This document shows, in pieces, positions 12,200 through 21,619 of a stretch of DNA of 64,000 nucleotides. This stretch comes from Tenrec ecaudatus. Taxonomy: Eukaryota > Chordata > Mammalia > Afrosoricida > Tenrecidae. The notes beneath the pieces were generated by a model, which made no database searches, was not told where the DNA came from, and was given only the letters and a program-made list of their open reading frames with translations. The stretch is taken from assembly GCF_050624435.1 (NCBI RefSeq), contig NC_134538.1, positions 117,760,437-117,824,436 on the forward strand. Direction: 5' to 3'. Within the stretch, counting starts at the first letter, position 1; the number at the start of each line of letters is the position of its first letter. The position numbers and the translations under genes were made by a program.

Positions 12200-12700
12200 A
12201 GAATTATGTTGACAGCCTCCCTGGCCTCCTCTGGCTTCCCTGTTGACAAGATGTCAGACAGGCCTCCACCCTCCATCTTCCTTTAGCTGTCTGACATCAA
12301 TTGCCCCTCCCATAGCACTTTGCTTTCAGATGGGTTCTATACTTCATTGCAATGAGCTCTTGGAACACAGACAAAACTCACAATTATTGAAGATTATTAG
12401 GGAAGTTAACAAAGTACCACAAATCAGGATCAGCAAACATTAAGGAGGCAGCAATTGGTCCCCTCGGCAACACATCTCCTCAGCCAACATCGGAGTTTCT
12501 CTTTTGTCTTCAGTCTATCAGCTCCTTAGCCTGTACTTCATCTCTAGAAAATGCTACCAAAGCTCTGCCTCACAGTCCTGCCCTCCCTGAGCTGCTCATC
12601 TGCACTGTCCCGGTCTCCTCGCCTCCGCCTCTTGTCTCTGCAGGGGTCCATAGCTACAGGTCACAGCCTCTGATGCCGCTGGTCTGGGCCCCTGTCATGT
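12200..12700 (+). repeat. Unnamed dispersed repeat, copy 1
   Basis: It shares a colinear set of blocks with 54430-54920. These include a stretch around ACAAAACTCACAATTATTGA and GGGAAGTTAACAAAGTACCACAAATCAGGATCA in copy 1, matched by ACAACACTCACAGTTAGGGA and GAGAAGTGAGTATGTTGCCACAAGTCAGAATCA in copy 2, followed in both by a C/T-rich block ending near CTCTGCCTCACAG. The two are in the same orientation and strongly diverged. They are probably LTRs or another long-terminal unit. I see no ends or target-site duplication. Confidence 0.5.
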
Positions 12701-12835
12701 TAGACAGAGGTTTCAAATATGCTCCATGGATCTCTCCTGCTCATGTTCTTGAGATTTCTCGGTCTGTGCTTCCGCCTCTAGAATGACTCCGTTCTATGTG
12801 GAGGTGTGGCTTTTGTCTATCAGACGACCATACCC

Positions 12836-13099
12836 CTAAGGAAAATGAAAGGGAGTGACTTGGGCCACACCCTCTGGTAAAGTGGGGAGTAGGTGACGTC
12901 CCAGGAAAGATATTCCATCTGACACAGTAACTGCAACTGGTGCTGCCACTTCATGATGTTTGTAATAGCCCATCATCATTTGACACATGTTTTTGAACTT
13001 TTCAGTGTTTGAATAGGTGAATTCATAAAATAACTGCCTCAGCGGCCCATTGTGAAAGGGGTCCATTTTCAGCTGCCCTTTATAGAGGTGACATATCAC
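12836..13099 (-). other. Protein-like open frame, possible retrocopy fragment
   Basis: This is an 87-codon minus-strand open frame with balanced, protein-like composition (for example TYSNTEKFKNMCQMMMGYY and a Gly/Pro/Val-rich C-terminal part). I do not recognise the family. It has no visible introns, no poly(A) tail and no upstream context. In 64 kb of AT-rich DNA an open frame this long is expected by chance several times. I record it only as a weak retropseudogene candidate. Confidence 0.2.
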
Positions 13100-13735
13100 A
13101 TTTAGTAACAGTTGAAACCTTGTGTGATATAATAGTCTAAGGATATGAGTTTCTGATTTTATAGTGGGTATTTAGTTAAATTCGAGAAGCATTGGAAAAT
13201 GTTGCATATGTTTTTGTATCAAGCTCAAGTTCTTTAAAAAGGATTCAGGTCCCTTTTAGGTCAATGGGTTGTTCATTTGTATTTTGATCCAGAACTAAAA
13301 ATTGGAATAGATGATCTTCTACAACGGCAGCTATGAATAATCTATTTAAATTTTTTCTGATTTTGCTAGTGTTAAAAAAACTTTTCCTGCTTACATAATT
13401 AAAAAAATACCCCAATGGACTGGTCATCTCACTCCAGGGAATAAAATTATGTAAAAGCTGTCATTACATAGCCCCTGTGCCTCAGTCCCAGAAGGCACTC
13501 TTTCCATGCCCACTCTACTGTAAATGAAGAGTACCACCTGTGAGAGATTACTAGTGCAATCTTAATTGGTTTAGGAAAACACATGATTCCCAACCCCCCT
13601 GAGTACACAGCTTCTAATCTCATAATAAATCCATTTTAATGTGTCCTTTGTTCAAGGTCTTATATCTTCTACCTCAATACTTAGCATTCGAGTTTTAACA
13701 AGGTTGTATGTCCAAGTTTCAGAGTCAGTTTCTTG
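13100..13735. other. Nothing recognised
   Basis: No repeat family or gene is seen. The sequence is AT-rich and apparently unique. Confidence 0.35.
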
Positions 13736-13737
13736 GT

Positions 13738-13905
13738 CTAATGGTTCTTAAAATTTAGCACGTATCAGAATCCCCTGCAAGGCTTCTTGAAGCACACATT
13801 GCTAACTAAATCCCATGCCTACCTTTCCGTTTCATAGGCCAGGAGCTGGAGTGGACTCCTGAATGAGAGCATCTAACAGGTTTCTACATCCATCGGGTAC
13901 TGATT
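13738..13905 (+). mobile_element. MER5-type hAT-Charlie non-autonomous transposon remnant
   Basis: The opening TAATGGTTCTTAAAATTTAG corresponds to the hAT-Charlie terminus CAGTGGTTCTCAAA. It is followed by CGTATCAGAATCCCCTGCAA, GGCTTCTTGAAGCACACATT, GCTAACTAAATCCCATGC and CTAACAGGTTTCTACAT, the usual order of MER5A. The 3' inverted terminus is worn away. This is an ancient eutherian DNA transposon fossil. Confidence 0.7.
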
Positions 13906-14321
13906 TGTAAATAATCCAAACCCCACATCTTATGCTGGGGAGCTGTTCTCTAGCAATACAGAACCAGCTGACCTACTTTGAAAAGTTCCCTCTAAAATTG
14001 TGCCTGACTCCAGGACTCAGGGGTATACCAGGAAAATGTAAGACAGGAAAAGATTGCTAGAAATAAAGACTCTCTTATCACATTGATTGCAACTGCGAGA
14101 AGCTGAGAGATTCCTCTCGTGGCTCTCCTCTCAGAGGGACACAGTGTAAAATATGTCTCAGAATTAGCTCACAAAAGGATCGGGACACTAGGTAGCTAGT
14201 TTCCAATGTTCAGGTCTAATCAATTGAAGGCTGTCTCTAGTGACACTAACTTATTTGAATTTTGTGATTCCATAAGGCTTGGCTGAATGATGCTTTGTGT
14301 GAGCTGGTCGGGGACTCAGAG

Positions 14322-14530
14322 TAGGTAGCTGGAATGGTACAGGTGGAGACAGTGTCTACTGCTGACAAACAGGTCAGTACTTCAAACCCACCATCTGCTC
14401 TGTGTAAGAAGAGGGGTGGCGATTTGCCCCTGTGAAACCTTCAGCCTAGGAAGCCGGATCCGTAAGTCTGCTCTGTCTTATATAGTTGCTGGGAGTAACA
14501 ATCAGCCTAAGGACACACAACAATGGCAGA
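14322..14530 (+). repeat. AfroSINE
   Basis: The internal block TACTTCAAACCCACCATCTG carries the B-box region, followed by GTGTAAGAAGAGGGGTGG and a decayed tail around CTGCTCTGTCTTATATAGTT. The order matches other copies. The 5' head is poorly preserved. Confidence 0.65.
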
Positions 14531-15001
14531 GGTAGAACAGGCCAAACATGCGAGGCACACACCTTATGGGTCAAAGGCACGATACTTGGTGAAGCTCAAG
14601 TACCTAGAGTAGCGTATTGTTTAGATATGTAGAAGTGAAGGTCAGAAGAAGCAACTCAAAGATTTAAAAATATTTATATGTGGGGAATTGTATTGATTGC
14701 ACTGGATCTTAAGAGGACAGTGGGGCCATTAAAGAACGATTGCTTTTGAACTTAAGACAAAGGGAACAATTTTACTTTAAAAAATATGTATTCATTGTAT
14801 ATGCATTATTTTGAAGAAAAAATTAAACTCAATATATCTGTCAAATGCATGGATGGTAGACTAAGGCATCGCTCTGGATTTCACAGGAAGAAATGAGCGA
14901 TTGCAGCATTCATTTCTTAATTTTCTTTTTAGTGGAATCCATGTGTTTGTCATATTTTCACCAGTTGCTACAGTTAAAGTATTATAATCTGGAAAGAATA
15001 G

Positions 15002-15062
15002 AGTGTGTGTGTGGGTGTGTGTGTGTGTGCACGTGCGCACGTGTATGTGTGCATGTGTGCAT
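15002..15062. repeat. (TG)n microsatellite, interrupted
   Basis: This is a run of TG repeats with CACG and ATG interruptions over about 60 bp. It lies inside a minus-strand open frame and accounts for that frame's His/Thr-rich end. Confidence 0.95.
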
Positions 15063-15135
15063 GTTTCCCCATTTCTTTTTAAACAGATGGCTGTAGTTTG
15101 ACTTGCCAAAGGTCCACCCATGAATCTTAACTCAC

Positions 15136-15213
15136 TCAGAAGGGTGGAGATTTTCTGAGCTAAAAGAAATGTTTCCTCTGAGATATTTTTCACTTCTGCT
15201 GCTTCAGCGGCCG
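15136..15213 (-). other. Candidate 78-bp exon (unverified)
   Basis: On the minus strand a pyrimidine-rich acceptor ending CTTCTCTAG precedes 78 bases (26 codons) open in one frame, followed by a consensus donor, A|GTGAGT. Exon phase would be 1-1, so it could be skipped without a frame change. The encoded peptide is helical and Ala/Glu-rich, reading AEVKNISEETFLLAQKI in its middle. The exon starts with a NotI-type GCGGCCGC, a rare CpG-rich word in this AT-rich, CpG-poor region. I recognise no gene, and no second exon was found, so this may be a chance arrangement. Confidence 0.22.
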
Positions 15214-15520
15214 CTAGAGAAGCCAAGCACCTAGGTCAGCATAAGAAAACACTCTGAGAAAGTTCCCTCAGCCAGAGTGCCCTCTCAGCCATTCTGCAGT
15301 CCAACCTTTTCAGAGGTAGCAATTTTACTCAATTACTACTAGTCTAGAATGTAAACTATTGTTTAAGGAAGATTAAGCAATAGGTGCTGCTATCTTTATG
15401 AAATTTTCTTTTATCTCTCTCTCTATTCTTTGCAAAATCACAGGACATATTTAGCCCTGAAAAATTTTAATTGTTAGCAGCATTTCACATAATGAAACCA
15501 GAAATAATTTCATCATAGTG

Positions 15521-16044
15521 TGTTAGTCTGAGTACTTTAGAGAAACAAATCCACAAAAACTCATATGTATAAGAGAGAGTTTTAGATACAGGTTAAGTGC
15601 ACATCAAGAAAACACCCCAACCCAGTGCTGCCTAAGGCCACAAGTCCAGCATTAACCCATATGTCCAACACCAAGCCACAAAGTCCTCCTCCATATCACA
15701 AAACAGACTACAATGACACCGACTGCAGGAGGAAAACCGAGTCATTGAGCATGTAAGCATCTCAGCGCTGGCAGGGGTCTCCACACTGCTGCTCTAGCAC
15801 CCAGGGCTGCGTCGGGGTAGGTCCATGCGGCTTCTCCTCAGGGATGTCTTGCAGGAAGTGAGCCTTGCCAGCTGAAGCAGGCGACTATCTATGGCAGCTG
15901 CACCCTGGTCCGACCATCAGAAACAAGAGACCCAAGAACTACAAAGGCGAGATTCTCAGAGCCATTTATCCCTCTGCCCTTCAATTAACCCCACATGTGT
16001 TTATTGCCCAGGTTGGCACAATAAACTAACTACTTCCATATTAT
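15521..16044 (-). mobile_element. Solo LTR, family B (subtype 1)
   Basis: It starts TGTTAGTCTGAGTACTTTAG and matches 16851-17377 closely: shared blocks include ACCCAGTGCTG, GCTGGCAGGGGTCTCCA and GCACCCTGGTCCGACCAT. Other family members (52860, 56341) show TG...CA ends and a 5-bp target duplication, so this is an LTR. It lies antisense, because the sense copy at 56341 shows the polyadenylation-like end. The right border is uncertain; ending at 16044 would give TAGTG/TATTG flanks (4 of 5). Confidence 0.75.
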
Positions 16045-16419
16045 CATATTGCTGTGCAGTATTACTTTCTCTCTATGGAGCTAATACTATGCATCACACA
16101 TTTTCTGAGCAGAAGTTCACCACTTTCTTCTCTCCATTTTGTATCTACAGAGAGCTGGGCATAAAACTATCTAATGCTTTTGCACAATAAACATTGCATA
16201 AATAGTAATATTAGTGATTAGACAGAGTTTAATGATTCCAAATCATTTTCCATGCACCTATGTAAGATTATAAGTCTTCATTTTTTTACAAGACTCTTTT
16301 GATTAAAAAAAAGTGGGGGCCTTAAAATGTGTATATTTTAATTGTAGTACTTTTAATCTAGCAATAGGATTAGGGGAAGAGGGAAAAATCTCATTTAGCG
16401 TCACTAGAGATGACTTAAA

Positions 16420-16633
16420 AAACAACAACAAAAACCTCACTGCCACCTAGTTAGCTATGACTCATAGTGACCTTATGGACAGGGTAGAACTGCCCCCACT
16501 TGTTTCCAAGACTGTAACTACTTACAATAGCAGAAACTTCATCTTTCTGTGGAAGAGTGCCTGGTGGTTTTGAACTGCTGACCTCTGTTTAGCACTCCAA
16601 AATGTAACCACTATGCCCGCAGGGTTCCACTTC
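16420..16633 (-). repeat. AfroSINE, full length
   Basis: Reverse-oriented copy: GACTCATAGTGACCTTATGG (RTE-like tail), GTAGAACTGCCCCCACTTG, TTTGAACTGCTGACCTCTG (B-box region) and a 5' end near GCAGGGTTCC. An ACAACAACA run next to the tail fits its simple-sequence 3' end. Confidence 0.85.
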
Positions 16634-16659
16634 TCACAGATCACATTAAAATGTACTTT

Positions 16660-16850
16660 GACAGTATTATTGACTGCTGAAAGGGTAGACTGATCTTTAT
16701 TGGAAGAAGTAAGGTCAGGATGTTCCTTAGAGGCTAGTCTGGCAAGATGATGTCTTACATACTTTGGACATATTGTCAGAGAGATCAGTCTCTGGAGAAG
16801 ACATCATGTTTGGTAAAGTGGAAGGGCAGTAAAAAAGAGGAAGTCCCCTT
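16660..16850 (+). mobile_element. BovB/RTE-type LINE 3' part, segment 1
   Basis: Sense RTE sequence near the C-terminus of ORF2: TACTTTGGACATATTGTCAG, ATCAGTCTCTGGAGAAGACA, GTTTGGTAAAGTGGAAGGG, AAAAAGAGGAAGTCCCC. The same ORF resumes at 17383 after an LTR. Confidence 0.85.
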
Positions 16851-17377
16851 TGTTAGTCTGCACAGACTAGAGAAACAAATCCACAGAAACTCATATGTCT
16901 AAGAGAGAGTTTTATATACAATAGCAGGAGTAAGTGTACATGAAGAAAGCATCCCAACCCAGTGCTGTCCAAGCCCATCAGTCCAACATTAGCTCATATG
17001 TTCAACACCAATCTACAAAGTCCTCCTTGATCTCACAAAACACACACAATGACACCAAATGCAGGATGAAAGTTGAATCAGTAAACTTATAAGCATCTCA
17101 GTGCTGGCAGGGGTCTCCATTTGGCTGCTCCAGCACCCAGGGCTGCATCAGGGTAGGCCCATGTGGCTTCTCCTCAGGGATGTCTTGAAGGAAGTGAGCC
17201 TTGCCAACTGAAGAAGGGAACTGGCTAAGGCAACTGCACCCTGGTCCGACCATTACAAAGCAAGAGACCCAAGAACCTGAAAGACACGGCTCATCAAGCC
17301 ATTTATCTCTATGCCCTTCAATGATTCGCACATGTGTTTATGGGCCTGGTTGGCACAATAAACCTTAACTATCTCTG
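16851..17377 (-). mobile_element. Solo LTR, family B (subtype 1), inserted in an RTE LINE
   Basis: It begins TGTTAGTCTGCACAGACTAG and resembles the 15521 copy along its whole length. It splits an RTE ORF: the left side ends GAGGAAGTCCCCTT and the right side continues GAGTTGCATTGACACAGTGG. CCCCT occurs at both edges (16845-16849 and 17378-17382), one base off the exact 5-bp register expected. The insertion is later than the RTE copy. Confidence 0.8.
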
Positions 17378-17530
17378 CCCCTGAGTGAGTTGCATTGACA
17401 CAGTGGCTGCATCACTGGGCTCGGGCATGGGAACAACTGTGGGGATGCCACAGGACTTCAGGGTGTCATTTGTTCTGCATAGGTTTGCTATGGGTCAGAA
17501 GAAGCTCACGGGCAACACAACTCTTGGTCA
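17378..17530 (+). mobile_element. BovB/RTE-type LINE 3' end, segment 2
   Basis: TTGCATTGACACAGTGGCTG through GGGGATGCCACAGGACTTC to the tail CATAGGTTTGCTATGGGTCA. This is the last part of the RTE ORF and its 3' tail, colinear with 16660-16850. The tail is the sequence also seen at the end of AfroSINEs. Confidence 0.85.
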
Positions 17531-17534
17531 CTAT

Positions 17535-18250
17535 TTTCTCCTGTTTAAATTGTATGTAATTATATTCTTTTATATTTCCTGTACAATTATATCCTTTATG
17601 TGTGCCTATATATGTCCAAATAGATAGTATTCAAAATAAGAAACTAAAATAATTATTTGGCTAAACATTTGCTGTACAAATACATCACAATAATAAAATT
17701 TAAATGTGAAGGAAAGTTAAGAATCATTGAATTCCACCACTTTTTAAATTAAATAAGCATTGCCCACTTAGAAAAATAAAATACATCTCCAATGTTAATA
17801 AAATATGTCAGCTTCAGAATTAGTATTTTAAATAGATCCCTGATTTTTAATGCCAATTTCCTCTTCAATTTAATGACATATTTTTGTCGATTTAACTGAA
17901 ATGCAATTTTTCTATCAATAAATTCTACATCAAAGTGGATTAAGTGATCTGTGGATGATTTGGTTTATATTATGACATAACATTTCACAATTTGGCTGTT
18001 AAAAAAAGTCAAGGTAATAGTAATTTGAAAACAGACAATTAAGAAAAGAAGTTAATGATTATTTTATTTAAGGAGTGCAAAGGATAAATAGATAACTCTT
18101 TTCCCTGAGAATAGAAATATCAATTTTCCTATTACATTAAAAAATTCAAAATGTGATTAAAATATTAAGAAAGCATTTATAAAACATGCATAATTAAATA
18201 AAGATTCACTTTACTAGAAGATTCAAAATAGCAGCAATGTATTTTTGTGA
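17535..18250. other. AT-rich, nothing recognised
   Basis: This is very AT-rich sequence. I see no repeat family or open frame with protein character. Confidence 0.4.
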
Positions 18251-18252
18251 TA

Positions 18253-18360
18253 CTGTATATACTTGAGTATAAGCCAACTTGAATATCAGTTGAGGCATTT
18301 AATTTCACCAAAACACTGCATAAAAAATGGCTGAAAACTCAGCTTATAGAAGAGTATATT
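18253..18360. mobile_element. Mariner-type MITE, copy 1
   Basis: An element of about 108 bp with inverted ends: CTGTATATACTTGAGTATAA on the left and, read inward from the right, ATATACTCTTCTATAAGCTG. A TA precedes it. It is homologous, in the opposite orientation, to 56115-56226, where TA target duplication is clear. It is too short to code for a transposase, so it is a non-autonomous miniature element. Confidence 0.7.
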
Positions 18361-18937
18361 AATATCTACATGGTCATTAAAATACTATCGATTAATCTTT
18401 AGAGTTTTCTAGTAATATTCTTAAATTCCCATGTTTTCAATCAGTTATGGAATGAGAATTAGAGGTTCACATTATTTAATCAAGGTGAACAATTGGTAAA
18501 TGGAGAGATAAAAATGTAAAGTTAATTTCACTGACGACAAAATTACATTTTTATTTGTTTATTTTTGTTCACAATGAAGTACTCTCTACAAATTTGTATA
18601 AATTTTGTTAGGAAAAAACTCAAAAGGAAAAAAATAAGAAGAATGAAATTATTAATATTCATGAAAAAGTTTGGTCTATTGAATAAGGGTATACATTTTA
18701 AAGAATGCAGTCCAAATAAATGTGGAGACATTCTAAAAAGCAATACAATATTTAAAAGATATTTCATAGTTCTAGAGTGACCAACACAACTGGCTCTTTA
18801 TTTTCATCACAACTGAAATTTATTTTCATTTGGAATGTTTTCCAAAATCTTGTCAAAAGCTCTTGCTTATTTTTAACTATTTGATTATGCAAAATGAAAG
18901 TAATAATTCCAAGTACTCATATTATTTAATTGTGTCT
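18361..18937. other. AT-rich, nothing recognised
   Basis: Low-complexity AT-rich sequence. Overlapping open frames on both strands here are an effect of base composition. Confidence 0.35.
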
Positions 18938-18998
18938 TGTTATAGGGTCGCCATGATTTGGAACTAACTCATAGCAGTGAGTTTAGCTTGGGTTTTTA
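18938..18998 (+). repeat. AfroSINE 3' tail fragment
   Basis: TTATAGGGTCGCCATGATTT, then GGAACTAACTCATAGCAGTG and GAGTTTAGCTTGGGTTTT. This is only the RTE-derived tail of the SINE. Confidence 0.7.
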
Positions 18999-19146
18999 TC
19001 ATTATACTATTTAGATTATTTAGCGAATGCTATATAATGTTGATTACATTTTTAAGCTTTGGAAGACAAGCACAGCTCTTATCAGTGGTCTAGTCGAGGA
19101 CCTCGTATTTAAAACACTCATCATGTAGCTATGTTACCCTTTGGGG

Positions 19147-19330
19147 GTTAACCGCTGCATCAGCTCCTGATCAGCTTGCTGATTCCACCAGCTGCTCTGT
19201 GGGAGAAAGTTGAGGTTCTCTACTCCACCACAGAGTGACAGTCTCAGAATGATACAGGAACAGTTCTACTCTGCCCTATAGGGTCGCTGTGCATTGGAAT
19301 CAACTTCATAGCCGTGAGTGGATTTTGAGT
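19147..19330 (+). repeat. AfroSINE, near full length
   Basis: TTCCACCAGCTGCTCTGTGG, GAGAAAGTTGAGGTTCTCTA, GGAACAGTTCTACTCTGCCC, TATAGGGTCGCTGTGCATTG. This is one of the best preserved internal and tail regions in the window. Confidence 0.85.
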
Positions 19331-19334
19331 CAAG

Positions 19335-19875
19335 TCAAAAGATGAATGGCATATATTATAGGATACATATGCTAGGCACATAGGAGTACATAAGAGGTAA
19401 CCACTAGTGAGGTATGAACACATTTTTTAATACCTTTAAGACACTAGCAAAGAGATAATTGCAAACAGGAATCTATAAATCAGGCAAGTATCTTGCTGAG
19501 AAGAATAGAAACTGATACCCACCGACTTAAGTAAAAAAGAATATATTGGAGGGATTGGATGGATATCAGGTAGCATACTGAGTTGATAGAAAGGTTGGCA
19601 AATCCAGATTAGCAGACAGACATGAAAGGATGTTGGAAAAGAAGGAGCTAGGCTATGGTGCTGCTCAGGGTCTGTGTAATTAATATACGAGCAGTATTCA
19701 CAGCTCTTGCTGGGCTCAGTAGGCCAGTATATGTTGTTGCCACCACCTCCACCAAGAATGCTTTTGTGTCTGTTTATACATCTTACGGTCCCATGAAGTT
19801 CCATAATTTCCAGTGAAAAGCTGACTGGCCAATTGTACAACACATTATACAATATAGATTATGTATCCATAGTAT
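19335..19875. other. No supportable gene
   Basis: The 138-codon minus-strand frame at 19436-19852 has no recognisable domain, is Cys/Ser/Ile-rich as expected from composition, and lacks context. I treat it as chance. Confidence 0.4.
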
Positions 19876-19884
19876 GCATTATGG

Positions 19885-21600
19885 GGACTTCTCGAAAGAT
19901 GGCGCTCAGGTAAGCAGGTCGAACTGGTAGCTCTTTGGAGATTGATGAGTGTAGGGATCAGGAGCTGAATGGGGTATCTGGGTCAAATAACCCCACAGCA
20001 GCCTGGAGCACTTCCTCAATCTAGGAAGTTACCTGCCCCCCACCTTCTATATTCATTCCCGGAGCCCTGCACATCTGTGGCCTGGTCCCAGGGCTGTTGC
20101 AGCCAGAACCACACGCATCGCGGTGGGCACTGTGGCTCTTCCATAGGTCTGTCCTGGCCCCAAGGCCCAACTGCCAGAACCAGAGCCCACTAGCCACTCT
20201 ATGGCTTCACTTTAGCAGCAGCTGGACTCCCACACCACTCTCTTCTGCACAAGGCTTTCCCTGCTACACTGAGAACCCTCAACAGCGGTCTTCCCCACTG
20301 CAAATATAGGCTACCCACAGTCTGCTAGTAGCAGTCCCTACCATGACAGGACCCTTCCTCCTGGATCAGGATGGGATCCTGCTGCTCCAGCCAGAACCCT
20401 GCCACCATCTGCCCAGGGCTCCAGCAGCTGTAGCTAGGCCCTTCCCACTATTCACTTGCAGCAATCCCCACCACAGACAGACATCCCCACTGCCCAAGCC
20501 TTGCTTACTTTCCAAAAACTGTCTTTGCCACCACAGTTGGAGCCCACCAGCTGTCTATGCATGATTTCCTTAGCCGCAAAAGGATACCCAGAACCAATCA
20601 CCATCTGTCAGCTGATCTTCACACTGGGCCATTCCCAGCCAGTATACCGTAGGAACCATGGCCCTTCTGCAGGTCCATCCAGGCACTACAACCCTCCCAG
20701 GTATCTTCCCCTTGGTTCATCCCTCACCCCATCAGGGCCACTGCTAACCCTGAGGTGCCCCTACAGGTGCCATTCAGCTCCGTGACTGCCAAGTCGAGCT
20801 ACTCCAATCCCCAGAACTCGCCCCCCCCCCAGGAGTTCCCCTGCTCCAGGGCTCCCTGGCTGGCCCACCCTTGCTCTGTGCAACACCCTAGACAAAACAC
20901 CCTGGTTCTGTATTCCCCCAGGGACTAGTCTGGACCTCAAGGTCCCCTCCATCAACCTGGTCCCAAGGAGTGGCCCCCACACAGACCTTTCTTGGACCCA
21001 CAGCTCCCCCATCAGGGAGCCCCAGTCCCACAGTCCCTGCTGTAGCCCCACCCCAACCCCAGGGACCTCACACTGCCTAGACCCAGCCCCACTGCTGCTC
21101 CCTTGCTCATCCAACCTAGCCCCACAACACCCCAGCTGACCAGCTCTGGCTCTTTGGTTCACCTGCCACCCCAGGTCCAAAACACAGCTCCTCCACCATT
21201 CATCCCGGTCCCACAGCTCTCCTGATGGCAAGGACTGGAACTGCAGCTACACTGGAGACCTGCCCCATCCCCACCCAGGGATCTGTATACCACACCTGCC
21301 CTCTGCACACCTTTTAAGGCCTTCTGCCACCAGAGGCTACCAAGCTGCCATAGCACTTCACACAACTGGTCTTCACAGCATCACCCACACTGTCCGCAAC
21401 CACCCAACCCATGTTGCCCAAGAGGGCTATCCAACTTGCCTTTCAAAAATGGAAATCCCAGCTGGGAGAGAGTGGAACCCCAGTGAGATAAAAAAGTCAT
21501 TGGCCACAAGTAGTCTGCAGAATCTTTCTTACCAGACTCACTGGTAAGAAAGTTCAGGGTTCTTTGACTCCCAGGAGCATGGCACTGAGTTCCTCCAGAA
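19885..21600 (+). promoter_or_regulatory. L1 5' UTR (internal promoter region)
   Basis: It opens GGACTTCTCGAAAGATGGCG, where AAGATGGCG is a YY1-type word as found at mammalian L1 starts. The region is strikingly C-rich on the plus strand compared with the AT-rich flanks. Known L1 biology puts an internal promoter here. No activity can be inferred for this decayed copy. The 156-codon minus-strand open frame in it reflects the C-rich composition. Confidence 0.75.
21524..21552. other. Perfect 12-bp hairpin at the L1 5' UTR/ORF1 junction
   Basis: CTTTCTTACCAG and CTGGTAAGAAAG are exact reverse complements separated by ACTCA. A perfect 12-bp stem is unexpected in a copy with this many mutations. 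Confidence 0.9.
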
Positions 21601-21619
21601 TGGCAGCCTCTCTCAACAT

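Noticed and set aside
14861-15226. 121-codon minus-strand frame as one gene
   Set aside because: It has no ATG at its start (it begins TTG) and ends in a TG microsatellite; only the 78-bp splice-bounded part is kept as a weak candidate.
15521-17377. Two same-orientation LTRs as the ends of one provirus
   Set aside because: The sequence between them is AfroSINE plus RTE LINE, and the RTE continues to the right of the second LTR. They are independent insertions.
19436-19852. 138-codon minus-strand open frame
   Set aside because: No domain, no splice sites of note, no neighbours; composition explains it.
20761-21231. 156-codon minus-strand open frame rich in Gly, Val, Leu and Arg
   Set aside because: It lies antisense to the C-rich L1 5' UTR; the bias alone keeps the frame open. 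No known protein there.
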